Part shown: piece by piece, positions 10,253 through 22,100 of the stretch
Layout of the letters: every line of letters begins with the position of its first letter
Position numbering within the stretch: position 1 is the stretch's first letter
Source of the DNA: Volvox africanus
Taxonomy: Eukaryota; Chlorophyta; Chlorophyceae; Chlamydomonadales; Volvocaceae
Length of the DNA stretch: 64,000 nucleotides
Direction: 5' to 3'
Assembly: GCA_030268105.1 (NCBI GenBank)
Contig: BSDZ01000013.1
Span: forward strand, 4,802,501 to 4,866,500
Made by a program: the position numbers and the translations under genes
The notes under the pieces: model-generated
What the model was told of the DNA's origin: nothing
The model's database searches: none
The model's input: the letters and a program-made list of their open reading frames with translations, nothing else

Positions 10253-13220
10253 GACTAGGGATCTCTATTTCCTTTCTTAGCCTCGGAGCCTCGCAGTAAG
10301 AGCAGAAGAAAGCTGTGTGTGGGCGAAAGGATTTCAACGTCCAAAACGAAATCCGTGCCCAAGGCTCGAGCGCTCCGCCAAAATAAACATGAAAAAGATC
10401 ACAGATAAATTATACAATGTACTGATGAGGGTAGCACGTCGACTTTTTTCCTAGGTTCTTCCAGGTCCACCTCTAATTCAGTTGCCCAGGCAGCGTCCAC
10501 TTTTCAACATGTATAAAAAGACCGGCCTAATGAAATGATTCATTTGTCATAAGTCACCCTTAACGCAGTTACCTATGCATGAGAGGAACGGTCACTTCTT
10601 ACCTACAAGTGCTAAGTACTGGCCTACTAGGGTCGCCAGCTATACTTATTATGTTGAAGTCAGAGAAACAAGCCACGTATCCAAGTGGCCACACATTAAA
10701 TATACGAACTACTATGATGTAAGATGCATGGATAAAACACTAAGAGCTTCGGCGCCGTACCTTGGGGTGTGCATGGCCCCTTGCTAATCGCTGACCTTTC
10801 CGGTTTAAAATTATACAAGATGTGTGGTCGGGTAAGCCTTGATAATAACAGATCTTCCGGTGCGTGTCTGAGCGAGCTCTCAGGCATCATCGTCATCCTG
10901 ACACTGCGAATGCGAACGCTAACCGAACGATTCTCTGGCAACAACACAGCTCCGCCGTCGACATGTATGCATGACCAATAATTATAAAATAAAGCGTTTT
11001 CGTTTATTGTTTAATGCATCCCACACTGTGTGCCGAGACGCCCGCCGGTATAATGACCTTTAAAGGATTTGCGATACTGTTATAAAGCAACATTTTCGCA
11101 TATACACTGTAAGTCTTATTATCAGGCACAATCCTTGTAGTCGTGTTAGAATGTCGAAGTTTACACTTACAGCTGCAAGCTCGCACCGTTAATTCAAAGG
11201 TAGTCTTAATGTTACAAAGTTTCATTAGGGTTTCTGTCCCCTTCGTCCTTGATGAGAAGTCCCATGATAGCTAAGAGTCCTGGCCTCTGCGCCGAGCTGG
11301 ACCAAACGTCGATATAGCTACACAGCCGCAAGATAGGGCCGAACCACGCAACGAGCGGCACCTAGCTGCTAGCTAGCCAGTATTCAAACATACCAGTATC
11401 TGAGTCCCTAGTTGGCTAGGAAATGTCTTTCCCGAAGTGTTTACCCATTCCAAGTTCCCCCAACTTCCCATCGCTTTTTCAACCGTGTGATGCAGTAGTT
11501 ATAGGACACGATAGGACTCGGATCGCCCTTCTTCCTTTGTCTGCGACGGATATCCGCCGATGCTTGCGGTTGGTTTCCCCCGGTCCTTACTGTTGTTCAC
11601 GTTCGTGCCCGGCATGGTTCCTCCCCTTCATCAACAAGCCTTTATTTACCCCTGGCCCCGCCCTATCTTTAGCTTCAAGCTACAGCTGCGTGGGTTTCTC
11701 TCTCACTCGTTACTAACACTGTCATACCGCGTTGTGTCCCTGCAGAACTCAGCTCCAGAACCACATCATTAGCCGGAATCGTTGAAAAGCATGTGGACAG
11801 AAAGCGGCCGAGCAACAGTCAAGTTGGCCGTTTTGATCTCGTACACACATATTGTCAAACTAACACATACACATACACATACACATATACACATACACGT
11901 ACACAAAGACAGAGACACAGATACAGACATAGACACACACATACATACACATACCCCAATACACACACAGAGAGCAGGGCTGGGTTTCCGTTCGGGACTT
12001 CCTTCCAGGGAGCCGGGGAGGCCCCCTGCCAGGGAGCCCTTATACTTCTTCATCCTCAAGAAACAGAAAGTGTCGCGTGATGGATGATATCATCAAAATT
12101 CTTTGTTTCTCTTCGTCTTCAGCTTATCGCGTATCTCAGAAGAGAGAAAGATAATCACCTCTCCAGTGCCCCTTACAGGACCCCCTGCCGTACAGTAGTG
12201 CTACTTAGCGCCATAGTAAATCTCGACGTACTACGCATATATTGAGCATGTGGCAGCTTCCCAGGTATGTTCACATCAACCCTACGCCATACGCCAATTA
12301 GTCGGTTGGCGCAACGAACCACTGCCGTGATGATGTTCATCAGATAGTTGCAACCACCAATTTTAGGTCCCTTCGTTCTCGCTTGCAGGGCAAGATTAGC
12401 ACCCTCCGTTTCCTGCATTCTCTCGAAGACATCTATTATTCTCAATTAAAAGCTTCGATGAATGGCAAGAAAAAGAAAAGCTCAAACTTACGAACACCAA
12501 CACCTCCCGCTGTCTGTCCCGCTACCCCACCTTTTGTTACCACTCTAGTACATTCAACAGCCTCCTATTCACTCTTCAAACACATAGGCTGGGGAAGTGG
12601 GAAATTTGCCGTTAGCATTTGAAAAATAGGGTCACAAAAAACAAACCTACATTGCATATGGAATAAAAGAATACGAAATGGACAGCTCACTGGATTTGGT
12701 TGCGATTTCACCCATGCCCCTTCCCCCTTCCTGCCAGCTCCCCCTCCTATCCTAACTATCAATCCCTCGCTTCCGAACAAGGAAATTGGAAATATACACA
12801 CACCTTTTCATATCCGGCAGCCTCTCTCCCTCTCTTCCGCTTTCCCAGCTGGCTGTTGCACCGCAGCACGAAGCCCTTTGCACGGCTCTCAAGATATTCC
12901 GTGAAAAGCGCGACATTTCAGACACGATATAGACAGAGTGGAAAAAATAAGACGCCAGCCTGAAGGACAACAGACAGCATATCCTTTTGAACCACATAAA
13001 ACGGAGCACCCGGCGGAGGGGGGGGGAAATTCCTTCTTTGGTGCTGCCATCACCGCTGGGTTCCTTGGCTGTACAGCCAGCAGGAATAGAGAAACAATTT
13101 GGCTCCCGGAGTGCACCTTCATGATAGGATCTTCAGGGAAGTTCAAAACTCTTCGACTGCAGTACAAAACAGTGAAGCGCGCGCGGGTGCTGGGCCCACG
13201 TTCTCTGGCATGCTATCATG
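10253..13220. other. Intergenic region or unresolved exons between two minus-strand genes
   Basis: This should contain the 3' untranslated region of the rhodopsin-kinase gene and the promoter and first exons of the coiled-coil gene. One short minus-strand stretch near 12370-12440 reads like coiled coil (FERMQETEGANLALQARTK) and could be an early exon, but its splice borders are weak. A TGTAA motif, the usual volvocine polyadenylation signal, occurs on the minus strand near 12172-12176. A CA/CATA repeat lies at 11862-11970. No other gene is supported. Confidence 0.4.
11862..11970. repeat. CA/CATA microsatellite
   Basis: A run of ACACAT, ACAC and CAGACA units of about 110 bp. It is simple-sequence DNA with no coding signal; the open frames across it on both strands are repeat artefacts. 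Confidence 0.85.
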
Positions 13221-16185
13221 CTATCTTTCTGACGTCGCTCCTTTTCCAGATTTATTGAACAGCCGAGACCATTTTGAACCCGATTTCTTGCCAGCCTTCT
13301 CGGCCCCGCGAGTGTCGGACGGTTGCTGGGAGCTGTTGGCGCATTCAGTGCTGGTGGCGGCGGATGGTGCTGGCGCGGACACCGTCGCCGCTGGTGCAGC
13401 CGCCGCCGGCGGTTGGGCCTCCTGAGATGCACCTACATGGGGCTGCTGTTGTAATTGCTGTTGTTGAAGTTCTTGTAAATGTTGCTGGTGCTCTTGATGT
13501 GCTCGTTGCTGCTCTTCCAGCGATTGGGGTGGCTGCGGATGCTGTTGCTGGTTCGGTGGCGCCACTGAAGGCAAAGTCAACGCCGGCGACGAAGGGGGCA
13601 GTGCATTATGCGGTTGAAAGAGCGGTGGCGGATACTGCAGCAGGAAGGTGCTCCCCGCGCCGCCGGTGCCGATAGTGGTGGCGGTCGCGCTGCTGCCGCC
13701 GCTCGCCTTCACTGGGCCGTCGTGCGGCGCTCCCTGCTGAGAGGCAAACCAGGCCTTAGAGTTTCCCCCCGGCGAAGGGGATGCGGCTCCGACTGCAGCA
13801 ATGTTGAAAGCAGGCATTGGCGGGAGCTGCAGTTGTGGCGACATCAAGCCCTGCTTAGGCATCATCATCTGGGCAGCTTGATCGCGGCTAGCTCCTGATT
13901 GCAGGGCTTCTAACTGCATTCGCATCGTGGCCAGCTCGTTACGCAGCGCACGGATCTGCGGCTCTGCTGCAGTCACCTCCGGGTCCAGCGGCGGGCCGCC
14001 GCCGCCGCCGCCGCCGCCGGGGTATCCACCGTTGTTACCAGCAGACGCACTCGAAGACGCGCGTTGGTTATTGCCGTATAATAACGACATGCCAGACAGG
14101 CCGACATTGGGCGAGAGGCCGCCGGCTTGTGGTGTACCATAGGTCATTAGCAAAGGTTCCGGAGGGATGTTAAAATGACCGCTACCGCCACCGCCGCCAC
14201 CACCAGAGGCTGCTGCTGCTGCCGCTGCGACGGCTGCTGCTGCAGCTTGCAAACTGAAAGTGATGCAGGGGCCGCCAGAGGCGGACTCACGCGCGTTGCC
14301 GTGACCCGTGGGACTCCCCAGTGTATAGTTTTGAGACAAAGATGAACTAACGCCGCTGATGCCACCGCCAGCGGCGGCGGCAGACATCGTCCCACCGGCG
14401 GCGCCGCCAGTGCCTGCACCATTGGCCTGGTTCACGCCGCCGCCGTTACCGCCGCCGGTGTGCGTTTGGTTCGCAAAAGCGCCATGTTGGAGTATAGGAT
14501 GCAGGCGAAGCGACGGCGGGGGCGGCGGGGGTGGCGGGGGCAGCACCTGAAACGGCTGCATTATGACCATTCGAGCGAGCGCCTCCGAATCGGGACCATT
14601 ATAGATGGCCGTTTGGCTCAAGGCACGTGGCATGGCCCGCGAGATTCCGAGGCCGTAGCCGTACAATCCCATATTCGGATTGAATCCTGCAATAGAGTTA
14701 CTTAAAGAAGTGTGGCCCGGATCCCCTGATCCCATTATTCCGGTTATAGGATGGGTAAATACCGGGCTACTGCCACCAGCGGCGTGCGCGGTTGCGGTGG
14801 CGGCGCTGCTGCTGCTGCCGCTAGGGCCCAACGGTAAAGGTGGTCCAGGCAGGGACACCGCCGGCGCGCTGGGAAGGCCGGGGCCTGACACCGCCGCCGG
14901 TAGCCCCGTCGCCATCGGCGTAGACAGGCCCCGAGGCGATGGCTGCGGATGGGATGCTGTCGGCAGCGGCAGCTGCAGCGATGGCTGCAGTTGCACCGCC
15001 GCCGGCACCGGTGCCGCAGCGGCGGCCGCCAGATGCATGGACACTGTAATCGCTGTAGATCCTGAGCCCTTTTCCGGTGCGTCGAGCTCATTGAAGGTCA
15101 TGGAACGTTGAAAGAAGCTTCCCCGCATGAGATTGCTTGAGAAGAGCAGCTGCGGCGGGAGGTACTGGTGAGCGAAGGGGTGTGCTTCCACGAGCCATAG
15201 CCGCCGCGCTGTGGTGGCGCCGTTGGCGGCGGCGATGGCAGTGGAGCCGTCGCCGCCATCGCCGCTGCCCCCGCCGCCATCCTCCGGCTCGAGGAACAGC
15301 GGCCCACGGATGTCGGCTGCGGCGCCACTGGCGCGCAGTGCCTGTGCTTCACCGTCAGGCGACACCATTGTCATTGGCGGCGCGCGGCGTGCAAGGTCCA
15401 GCAGCTCCGCCAGTACGGGCCCAAAGTACAACATCGTCGAGCCTGCGGCAGGTGCCGTAGAGTGGCCCATGATGGTACCTAGGGCCAGCGCCTCTTGAAG
15501 TTGTAGGCAAGTGGAGGTGCCCGGGACAGGGAGTGTGGCTGCAGCTTCCAAGAGCGCACGGCCGACACGGTGTAGCGCCGCCAGACGCAACCCCGCCGCG
15601 GCGGCAGCAGCGGCGGCAGCAGCGGCGGCAGCGTCAGCGTCGGTGCCAGCGCCCATCAGGGGCGGCAATGCCGCCGGCAGCACAGCCGCTGACATGACCC
15701 CGCTACTGGCCTCAATCTTCACAGCACCGTACGCTGCAATGGCGCTGTCGAAAGCCGTCACCATCCGCGCTGACAGCTCCGCCATCTCCGCCGGTAGCAG
15801 CATACGGCACAAGCCTGCATAGTCCGCAACTGCCACGACCAGTACGGCAGCCTCCATCCAGATACGAACACCGCTGCTGCCCTCGACACTGTCGACGGCG
15901 GCGCCGCCGCCAGCCAGGCTTCCACCAGCGGCTGGTAACGCTGACGTCATCGCCGCCGGCCCGCCGTAACCCGTGGCTGCAGTGGCAGCAGTAATGCCGG
16001 GATGCCGATGAGCGTTCTGTGACCCATCTCGTCCAACGGCAGAGTCGATCAACACTGACGTGGCAGCGCTACCCGCGCAAAATTCACTGTCCACCGCACC
16101 GGAATCGCCGTGAGACTGCGGCGGCCCCTGGGCAGGATCCCTGGAGCGAAGGTGCAGACGGATTCTCGCAAGGAGTTCATTGCGC
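13221..16185 (-). other. Class III cyclase-like domain and low-complexity C-terminal tail
   Basis: One 2965-nt exon. About 100 residues after receiver 2, [12 protein letters not shown] matches the cyclase start (VLFADIVGFT) and keeps the first metal Asp (about 1262). The pattern [25 protein letters not shown] follows the family, including the Glu expected of guanylyl cyclases (KIE). The GDA motif with the second metal Asp reads as SGVMSA, and the Asn/Arg pair of NTASRM is not found at the aligned place ([10 protein letters not shown]). The domain is also interrupted by an alanine run. The remaining 600 or so residues are Gly/Ala/Pro/Gln-rich, with a short coiled coil ([19 protein letters not shown]), a Gln-rich helix, and a basic end ([15 protein letters not shown]). 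It is homologous to the cyclase domain but probably impaired. Confidence 0.8.
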
Positions 16186-19100
16186 CTGTGATGTGTATGT
16201 GTGTGTGTGTGATATGACAAGGGGGGGAGGGGAAGACGAATAAACGAGATATGATACAGGTGTAGACGCTGTTATTGAAGACTGGGAAGAATCAGCGGAA
16301 GGACGAGCCCAATAGAGCGAGGAAGGGCAGGATTCCAGTTTGATTGATGGAACAACTAGAACAGGTGGGTGAGTAAGGAGTAACGAGCACAGTACACGGT
16401 TTTTGGGACACAGTTCGCAAGACACGGTACACCGTAGCGTGCTGTGGTGCTGCACACGCTGCACACGCTGCCGTGGCGCGATGCTACTCTCAGCACTTCT
16501 TAGGCCTTAGGTTACCAAATCAGGTAATGGCCTGGGGCCGTGGTCGCTTGTAAAAGCGGGAGCTAAAGACATGAGGCGAGACCCTAGGGGGGGCCGGGAC
16601 CGGGTTGGTTGGGGCGGAAAAGGACAGAGATACGCCCCTCCCTCTTGGGAGAGGATGACCTGGGAAAGAAAGAGCAAGAACTTCTTCCAGTTTGTGGACT
16701 TCAGCAACGTAATGTAACGTGACGTAAACACATCGAGGTTTGACAGGTTATGTGGAAGTACGGAGACGAGTTATTCCGGATGTACGCCATATTTCAATGG
16801 TACCCCGACCTGAACGGCTTGGTTACGTAAGTGTTCGCTCCGCACTTGAGCCCCTCCACCACGGCGCTCTCGTTGTGCCGAGCTGAAAGCATGATGATGG
16901 GAACCTAGGGATGTGCGGGACGTGGACGTGGACGTGGACGTGGACGTGGACGTGGGAAGGGCGCACAAAAAGGATGGGGACGGGAAGAAGAGATCAGATA
17001 CGGGTGAGCTTTAGGACACGGATGGCGTACAGGCAGGGAGTCTCAAGGGCCCGTTGATAAGGCCCATGACGGAAGACGGGTATCTTTCCTCCTGCAACGC
17101 GAACTGATTTCAAGTAGTATCTCCGTATCAAGTATCAAAACCAATACCACTAAAGCAGTTGCCCAAATACGCACCAACACCTCTTTACTGGCCATTTGCC
17201 ATACGTCTCTTGACGTATCTTCAGCCCGTTAGTGAAGGCGATGGAAACCGATGATTTACGGATTCTCTTACCAACCGTGCGTTTTGGTTCGTTGGCATCC
17301 TGAACCCCACATCCATGCCCCGCTCCCAAAGGATCCACGTTGGTTGGAAATCCAACTGCCCGCGTTCTGGGCCTACCTGTTGCTTGTTGTACATTTGCCG
17401 TATACAACGGCAAACGTCAAATCCAGTCATATCAGGCAGGGAGCAATCCAGCAACACCAGGTCTGGGGGGATGCCGCCGTTCTGTGTGCCGCAAACGATC
17501 GACAGGCCCTGGGATCCCGTACTCGCCTGTGCCACATCGACAAATTGAGATAAATCGAGACATATTGAGACATACTGGGACTTAACAAGACATGTTGGAA
17601 AATATTGAGAAAATTGAAACATATTGAGATATATTGGGACTTCTGGGGACATGTTGAGAAATGGTAGGATAATATTTGGCGGAGAGGTAACGTTACGGAA
17701 ACATGCGGCGAGGTGAGATAAAGTGAGGTATAGGATTAAGTGAGGACTCTAATGCTGGTCTGGCGGCAATATTAAAAAGACGGAATATCAGCGGGGTTCT
17801 GTGTTTCGAATGCTGCTTGTATCTGCTCGGTCAACGCGGCCATATGATGCGCGCGCCAAGTTTCAGAAGCTGACTGACTCACAGACTGACTCACGAACAG
17901 ACTGGAGACTGAAGCCTCCGTGGTCCGGTCTTGTCAGCGTTCCCTGGAGCACCCAGTCCCTTGAGTTTTCCCGCCCCACCCCGCCGTGGCCCTGGCCGTC
18001 CGCCCTGGCCGTCCGGACGACCCACAAACACATTGTGGGTCGTCCGTCGATAAACAATGCGATGGACGACCCATCTCTGCGCGGCGTCTCACCCGGACGT
18101 ATCGGTAATGCTGGCTCGTCAGCATTCCCTGGAGCACCACCTGGTTCACATCATCATCGTCAATACACACAATCAGCCGCTGTTCTCCTTGGCTGCCGCT
18201 GGCCTCCAGCAAACTGGTGGTCATGCGCGTTTGCGACCTGCCGGCCACGGCGGCGGCGGTGGCGGCGGCGGCGGCGGCGGCGGCTGCATCGGCTGCCGCT
18301 GCAGCAGCCGCGGGGTTGAATACGGTTGACGCTCCTACGGCGCCAGAACCACCTGGGACTTCGCCGTTGCCGCTGTCTAGCTCCACCGCGCCGTTATGGG
18401 GATGGATGCCCACGTTGCCGTGGCATTCCCCTGCCATGAGGGAAGAAATGGTTTCTAGGGCACCTATGGGGTTTGACAGTGGGAGTCCCAGTGAACGCGG
18501 CAAGGGCAACAGATGTACTATTAATGTTAGCAGGGGCTATAAGTAGCAGCAGGGGCAGCTGAGGTATCAAGGGCATATTTCTGTTACGTGGCAGTGATGC
18601 AGGTAGCGGCTCTGGCGGTCGTGACCGTAACAGTTCAAGTCGCTGTCGCAGTGGCGACAGTGGCAACGATCCAAATACAGCCATGCCATTAATGATAGCT
18701 GTAGATATAACTGTCACAGCAGCAGCAGCAGCAGCAGAAGTAGCAGTGGGAAGTGGACATCGAACGAAACTAGGGGCACTGCGCCACACTGTCCCATACC
18801 ACCCGCTCAACCAACTGCCCTTTTTATTCACCAGCCATCACCAGCACTCTATAAGCGCCCACTCATCCCACCCAGGCCCCACACTTAACCACCTTCGCAT
18901 CCGCGAAAAGCCTCCCTCTCCACTTTGTCCAAATCCACTCAAGATACCCACATTAGACACCCAATGAAGCTAGACACCTACCTTCATCGTGCTCCCATTC
19001 GCCGTACGCCAGCTGTGCTCGAATTCGCGCCAGCAGCTCATTTCGCTTAAAGGGCTTTGTCACGTAGTCGTCGGCACCCAGATCGAGCCCACATACTACG

Positions 19101-22100
19101 TGCTCCTCCTCGGTCTTTCAATTAGTAATTGGGTGATTGGAGAAGCACACAGAAAACATAATTTTGATTACCGTGGCAAAAATATACAACAACATATCAT
19201 TATATGTTTCTTTAGTGCTAGAAACTGGTTAGCCCAACAAAAGACGGTTTTTGGGCCCTCCGAACAGGCGGGCTGTGGAGGGCGGCTAAACAGAGGTTTT
19301 TAACAGACATAGATTCGAGATAACGTAACTCAAAGGTAAAGAATGGAAGATTGAAAAGGAAGGACGAAATAAGTCGATGTTAGGGGCCTTATGGCACGAA
19401 GGCCCTCCAGATAGATGTCATCATGCAAGACATCTGCGTAACCGCCCAAACTACTCCGAAACCTACCTGCGCCGAAACCATGATGATGGGCACATGCACG
19501 CTGGGTGTCATGGTGCGTAGGCGCTGAAGGACCTCGTACCTGGCATGATCCGGGCGGTTGGGGAAAAGGAGGAAGCTGTCAACACGTGCGACGCATTAAC
19601 ACGAGACACGGCAAAGCTGCTGTTCGAGCTCGTCAATTCTTCTGCTACATGTGTACCTCTAACTTTTTGGCCTCTCAGATATCTTTTTCTCTGTATGTGT
19701 GCCTGTGGCTATGCCTTTGCTTATCTGTCAGCCTATCTATACAGCGGATGATGTAGCCGTCTCCCGCACCTTCCCGGCCAAGACGTCCTCTCCCACCCCT
19801 TCCTCTTCTTTCTCAAACCCGCACCCAGGCCAACCCCCACAGAATCCCCCACGACACCACAGATAGATAGATGTAGATATAGATGCAATAGATGTCATTT
19901 TCCCCATACGGATGCTCTCTACGTACCCATCCATTTCCGGCATCATGCAGTCCAGCAGCACCAGGTCGGGCAGTGCAGGGGCAGTGGACACGTAACGCAG
20001 CGCCTCGAGGCCACTGGATACCGCCACCACCTCGTAGCCTGGGAGTGCGGGTAAGGGAGGGCGAGAAAGCATAAAGAGGGTCCGGAAGGAAGCTATAGGG
20101 AAGAAGCGGGCTGTGAGTTTGACCGAAATAGGTAGATGACCAAAATATTACTCCTCTGAAAACGTATCGGCGTGTGGGAGGGGTGGGATGATAGTTGCGT
20201 TTTGCTGTGGGTTTTACTCGCTAGCGGAGCCGCGGACAGTGTGTCCAACAAATCAGCGCCTCAGTGACGTGACTTCGTGACGTCTTTGTGATTTTTTGGT
20301 AACGCACTTCCTCAAGTTAATGGTGCAATGTTTTCGTAACAGAGGGGCGGAGACTATCCACACCCTACCCATGATCCAGCCATGACCCACCTATGACCCC
20401 CCCCGGACTCAGGCGCCCGCCAGCGCGCCGAAATAAAACCCCGGCGGGCTCCCTAATCCAGTAATTATGCGATTGTAGTGACAACTGCTGAACTAACAGG
20501 CAAGGACGGTGCTGGTGATTGCAAGCGTTGATCTTGTTGCGCCTCTTTTGGCGTCCCCTGCCCAGCCTACCCGTGCTTCCCAGCAGCGACTTGATGACGG
20601 ACTGGTTCACTGGGTCGTCGTCCACTGACAGAAGCAGGAAGCGCTTATACATAGTATAATGGAAAGGCCGTGGACCTGGGGGAGGTGGAGGAAAAGGTTT
20701 GGCCCCACCCGGGCCCCAAAGGACATATTTAAGGCCGAAGAAAGCAGTGAAAGGCGGTGTAAATCGGGAGGATTGCGAACCGGATTTAACCGACCGCGAA
20801 GGCCACCGTTTTATGTATTCATGCTAAGCAACCTGCTTATAATCGTTATAACTGTTATAGGCTCCTTCACGGCACTTCCTCTTTCACACCCGAGCCTACC
20901 CGACATTACACATACCCGACATTAGGCCCTCTCGAGGAGGAAGTCACCGAGCAAGTCACTTACCATGTACGATCTTGATCTCCCCAGGAAGCAAGCCAAG
21001 CAAGCCGCTCCCCATTCCCTCGTTTGCAACACCTTTGCTGCCATTGTCTTCGGCTGTAGCAGAAGCAGGAGCAGTGGCTGAAGCAGTCACCGCCCCAGCA
21101 GCCCCCTTCATAGCGCGGGGCCCGCGCTTGGTCACACGGGCGGCTCCCTCATGCCCAGGGGCTGCCGTACCAATGAGAGGCGACTGTGCGGCAGCGGAGT
21201 TTGTACCTTCCAGCGAGTTTGACGCGGAATCTCGTACGGATTGCGTGTACGGACGGGACGAGGCCAATGCTGACAGCTCCGCAGCGTTGTACATCAGTTC
21301 GCCTTCGTACAAGGCAGGTGCGCGAAATCCCCACGGGCGTCGTCAGAAAATAGTTGTGTTCAGCAAGAAGACGGCAGCATGGTTGAGCAAAATATTTAGA
21401 ACTTAACACGTAGCATAGAAAATCCATTAAAATGCCCATGTGACTAAACAAGCAAACAACGTCGTCCAGGTAAACAAAGGGGCTATCCAGTCCATTTTTG
21501 AGATAATTTACCAAAATGCCGCAAATAACAATGTTAATGGTATATATTGATTATATCTTAACAGCAGCAATTCTCTATTCTAGGTAAAGAACGAGTAAAA
21601 AACCTTTAAACCTTATATTGGTCCGTACAAAACAAAACAAAACGTCCTCACCATATTGCTCCAATTCCGATTCCGTCGGGTTCCTGCCCGTCCCTTGCCC
21701 CGCCCGTCCCACAGGTCGGCGGCTCGCATCGCTACTACTAATCACCGTGCTGCTGTCGTCGCCGGCGCCTTCCCCCATCCGCGGCATAATGCCCGATACG
21801 GTGGCGCTGGCACTGGTGGTGCCAGTGACAGTGACGGCCGTGCCACTCGCGCCGCCGATGCCGCTGCGGAGGCCACCGCTGCCGCTTGTACCCGAAAGCC
21901 CTGCGGCAGATCCATCCTGTGTGCATCCTGCTAAACTACTCCCCCGTTGTGCTGCCGCCCTTGCCTCCTCCAGAGACTCCCGGCCCATGGCCCTATACAG
22001 TACGGCATCGTAGATTACAACAGTCGTACAAGATATGCTTGCTTTCGTACGCTCAGGTCCGGCTCAAGGTCCGGCTAAGGAACTACAATGATCCAGCAGT

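Noticed and set aside
13889..15822. Several plus-strand open frames opposite the last rhodopsin-kinase exon
   Set aside because: They are shadows of the GC-rich low-complexity tail; only the minus strand continues receiver 2 in phase.
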